Assembly (NCBI RefSeq): GCF_011493005.1
Contig: NZ_CP049157.1
Location: 1,364,001 to 1,428,000 of the forward strand
From: Caballeronia sp. SBC1
GTDB taxonomy: Bacteria; Pseudomonadota; Gammaproteobacteria; Burkholderiales; Burkholderiaceae
Direction: 5' to 3'
Length of the DNA: 64,000 nucleotides
The notes beneath the pieces were generated by a model that was not told the origin of the DNA, did no database searches, and was given only the letters and a program-made list of their open reading frames with translations. Numbering within the stretch: the stretch's first letter is position 1; every line of letters begins with the position of its first letter. Shown here piece by piece: positions 61,867 to 64,000 of the stretch. Made by a program: the position numbers and the translations under genes.

Positions 61867-62957
61867 GCGTTAAGCCGCCGTTCGCTGAGGCCGCGTTCAT
61901 AGAAGTCGATGGTTTCGTCAGCCATGCCGTCGACCGTAAAGCTGGCATCGGTCAGGAGGCGCCCTGCAACGCCGAGTTGCACGCGCAGTCTCGGGTTATC
62001 GATCAGGCGGGCGATGGCCGCCCGCAGCGCTTCAATGTCGTGCGGCGGCACAAGCAGGCCGTTCACGCCGTGCGTGATCAGTTCCGGCACGCCATCGACG
62101 TCCGTACCGATGACCGGCAACCCTGCTGCCATAGCTTCTATATAGGACTGCCCCAATGCTTCCTGATGCGTTGGCAGTACGAACAAATCGCAGCCCCGCA
62201 GCACATTTGGAATGTCGGTGCGAAAGCCTAGTAGATGGACACGATCGCTAAGCCCGAGACCGTCGACGATATTCTTGATCTTGTCGAACCACGGTCCGTC
62301 ACCAGCCATCACGACGTGCAGGTTCGGACGTTCGGCGAGCATGGGCCGCACCGCATCGATCAGATCTTCGTGGCCCTTCTTATCGCGCACGATCGCAACC
62401 ATGCCAGCGATGATCGCGTCTGCTCCGAGCCCAAGTTCACTGCGCAACGTGGAATGCGAAAGGGCCGGGGGCTTGACGATGCCGTCGTAGATAGTTTCAA
62501 CGCGGCTCTTCGATACACCCGCTGAAATCAGGTACTCGCGCACATGGCGGCTCACTGCAATGACGCGATGCGGAATCCACGTGTAGGTGGCAAGCGAACT
62601 GATGGGCAAAGCGAGGTGGCGCGTGCGAACCACGAGCGGTGTGCCGGCAAGCCGGCCTGCCGTGCCTGCGACAATGCTGTCGTGGCCGCTATGCGTGTTG
62701 AGAACGTCGAAGTTGCCGCGTTTCAGCAGCGCCTTGATCGTCAGCATGGACGAGACGTCCGCGCCGCCTTTCATCCTCGCGTGGTGGACGGAGAAACCTT
62801 CCTCTCTCGCGCGCACCCCAAGGCGGGCATCGACAGGGCAGACGACTTCCACAGCGTGGCCCCGGCCGCGCAATACGATCATTTCCTTGAGCGTCCTGTG
62901 TTCCTGGCCGCCCCAACCCCGGGACGACTCGCTATGTAGTATTCGCAATGCTTTCAT
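61863..62957 (-). CDS. Glycosyltransferase family 4 (GT-B fold)
   Basis: A 364-residue cytosolic or membrane-attached enzyme. LHSESSRGWGGQEHRTL is the GT4 N-terminal region with the G-G-x-E pattern. VIAVSRHVREYL and GVSKSRVETIYDGI mark the start of the donor domain, and DLFVLPTHQEALGQSYIEAMAAGLPVIGTDVDGVPELI carries the EX7E motif. It should transfer a nucleotide-activated sugar to a surface glycan. GGGAG lies 11 bases before the ATG. The next gene, a deacetylase, overlaps its stop codon. Confidence 0.93.
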   Translation of the reverse strand: MKALRILHSESSRGWGGQEHRTLKEMIVLRGRGHAVEVVCPVDARLGVRAREEGFSVHHARMKGGADVSSMLTIKALLKRGNFDVLNTHSGHDSIVAGTAGRLAGTPLVVRTRHLALPISSLATYTWIPHRVIAVSRHVREYLISAGVSKSRVETIYDGIVKPPALSHSTLRSELGLGADAIIAGMVAIVRDKKGHEDLIDAVRPMLAERPNLHVVMAGDGPWFDKIKNIVDGLGLSDRVHLLGFRTDIPNVLRGCDLFVLPTHQEALGQSYIEAMAAGLPVIGTDVDGVPELITHGVNGLLVPPHDIEALRAAIARLIDNPRLRVQLGVAGRLLTDASFTVDGMADETIDFYERGLSERRLNA

Positions 62958-63500
62958 CTGTTCGCTGCTCCCAGGCAGTACGTAAACATTCTGTAGCGGT
63001 CGTAATATATCGTAATAATCCGTAAAAAAGTCATCGGGTTTAAAAAAACTTCGTATCGATGCTGAGGTTGCAAAGCCTTATCCAGCCTGCGAATCGGCGG
63101 ATTGATCAAAGGCCGAAATGCAAACGTTTGCGAGGTAACAAGACATTGCTTTTGATGCTGTCCTGATTGAACGACCACTTGACCTCGGGAGAGTGCCGCG
63201 GGTGAATTCGTTCGGACTATGAACGAAATATCGCTAACGGAGGAGGCTGAACGAGGAGTCGGGTGTAAGCATTGGAAGTTAGTGTTTGAGCAAGAGGCGC
63301 TGCGGTGGACCATGAGGTCGGCTAGATAAGCCGATGCTGGCCAGGCGCGAATCCTGATTCACGCAGGCATATGAAATTAGTATGGCAGTAGCCATTAGAA
63401 TATATTTTACATTCCGATCAACGCTTTGTACTCTGTGCGCTTTTCTGGTCGATCAAGTCGGCAGATTCACTTGGGCTGCTTAGCCTGACAGGAGCGTTGA
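62958..63500. other. Divergent intergenic region, no gene recognised
   Basis: 543 bp between the glycosyltransferase and the partial hydrolase genes. It is AT-richer than the rest of the window (around 62995-63060 and 63375-63430), suiting promoters in both directions. A minus-strand frame at 62954-63313 has no family features. Confidence 0.45.
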
Positions 63501-64000
63501 ATGTTTCAACCTATGCCGTATCGCCTTCTATTGCGCATGTCGCTTGCAGCCATTTGCTCTGTTTCCGGCACCCACGCCTTCGGACGTGAAATAGCGCTGC
63601 ATCACGTATCGCCGGACAGTGTCCAGTCCGTGGAGGGTTCGTCGGCCGGTGAGGGCGTTGTAGAAGACTTGCCTTTGCAAGGCGGAGGTTTCCAGCGTGT
63701 CTTGTACACCGCTGCCAGACGCGAAACAAAAGGCATCATCGTGATGTTTCCGGGCGGCACTGGCGAGATCGACATCGAGAAGAGCGGAGAGGTCAAGAAT
63801 GCGAAGAATTTCGTCGTGCGCTCGGACGATCTCTGGCGTGACCGGGGTTATGGCATCGTGCTTGTCGATGCGCTGGATCACCAGTCCATGCGAGGGCAGC
63901 GCAGTACCACTGCATACGCGGAAGTAACGAAAAAGATCATTGAGTTTGCACATAGGCAGGCTAATGTCCCTGTATGGGTACTTGGTACCAGCCAAGGTTC
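63501..64000 (+). CDS. Exported alpha/beta hydrolase, 3' end cut by window
   Basis: The ATG at 63501 has AGGAG 7 bases upstream and opens a frame that runs off the right edge (166 codons seen). A signal peptide of about 28 residues (RLLLRMSLAAICSVSGTHAFG) is followed by a Ser/Gly-rich linker and KGIIVMFPGGTGEIDIEKSGEV, an oxyanion-type strand. The last bases read VWVLGTSQG, a G-x-S-x-G nucleophile elbow. It is probably a periplasmic esterase-like enzyme. Confidence 0.85.
   Translation, partial: MFQPMPYRLLLRMSLAAICSVSGTHAFGREIALHHVSPDSVQSVEGSSAGEGVVEDLPLQGGGFQRVLYTAARRETKGIIVMFPGGTGEIDIEKSGEVKNAKNFVVRSDDLWRDRGYGIVLVDALDHQSMRGQRSTTAYAEVTKKIIEFAHRQANVPVWVLGTSQG

Overview
The window is high-GC, densely coded chromosomal DNA from a Gram-negative beta-proteobacterium of the Burkholderiaceae, most like Paraburkholderia or Caballeronia. 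The support is protein-level: a 16-strand general porin, BamA and LptD of the Burkholderia type, DUF3562, DUF4148 and DUF3597 small proteins, and many LysR regulators, MFS pumps and polar amino-acid ABC transporters. No rRNA, tRNA, CRISPR array, intact insertion sequence, phage or conjugation gene was found. Two genes are cut by the edges: a class A penicillin-binding protein at the left and a secreted alpha/beta hydrolase at the right.

Layout. 1-2680 is the truncated peptidoglycan synthase. 3117-8757 is an amino-acid import and conversion cluster: ATPase, two permeases and a binding protein, divergent from a class V PLP enzyme and a LysR regulator. 8833-20938 is mixed: DUF3562, an ArsC-like phosphatase, a CHAD protein, a Gfo/Idh/MocA oxidoreductase with a 2-hydroxyacid dehydrogenase and a HAD phosphatase, MipA/OmpV, a histidine phosphatase joined in frame to the wreck of a Na+/H+ antiporter, a DUF2235 lipase-like protein, a PhzF protein that has lost its catalytic Glu, and an ICMT-like methyltransferase. 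21390-29582 is an amine or amino-acid oxidation region with three DadA/PuuB-type flavoenzymes, an SDR, a binding protein and a permease but no ATPase, plus a LysR regulator.

29769-38878 holds a maleylacetoacetate isomerase-like GST, a MATE pump, DUF3597, an AttEFGH-like ABC/lipocalin export operon and a methyltransferase. 39043-44317 is the most unusual part: a small unknown protein, a BamA paralog and an LptD paralog on one strand, the last two only 3 bp apart. The usual neighbours of bamA (rseP, skp, lpxD) and of lptD (surA, pdxA) are absent, so this looks like a second, accessory outer-membrane assembly cassette. Its BamA has Leu in place of the near-invariant Arg of the VRGF/Y motif.

45545-57086 carries a porin, NIPSNAP, two MFS pumps, an endopeptidase-like TIGR02594 protein, VOC and MAPEG proteins, a secreted hydrolase, a DUF3857/transglutaminase protein and a cysteine-rich SufR-like repressor with a clean inverted repeat. 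57087-64000 has a FecR/DUF6600 protein, DUF4337, a secreted histidine phosphatase, a glycosyltransferase/polysaccharide deacetylase pair and the cut hydrolase.

All family names come from reading translated motifs by eye. No database search was run.
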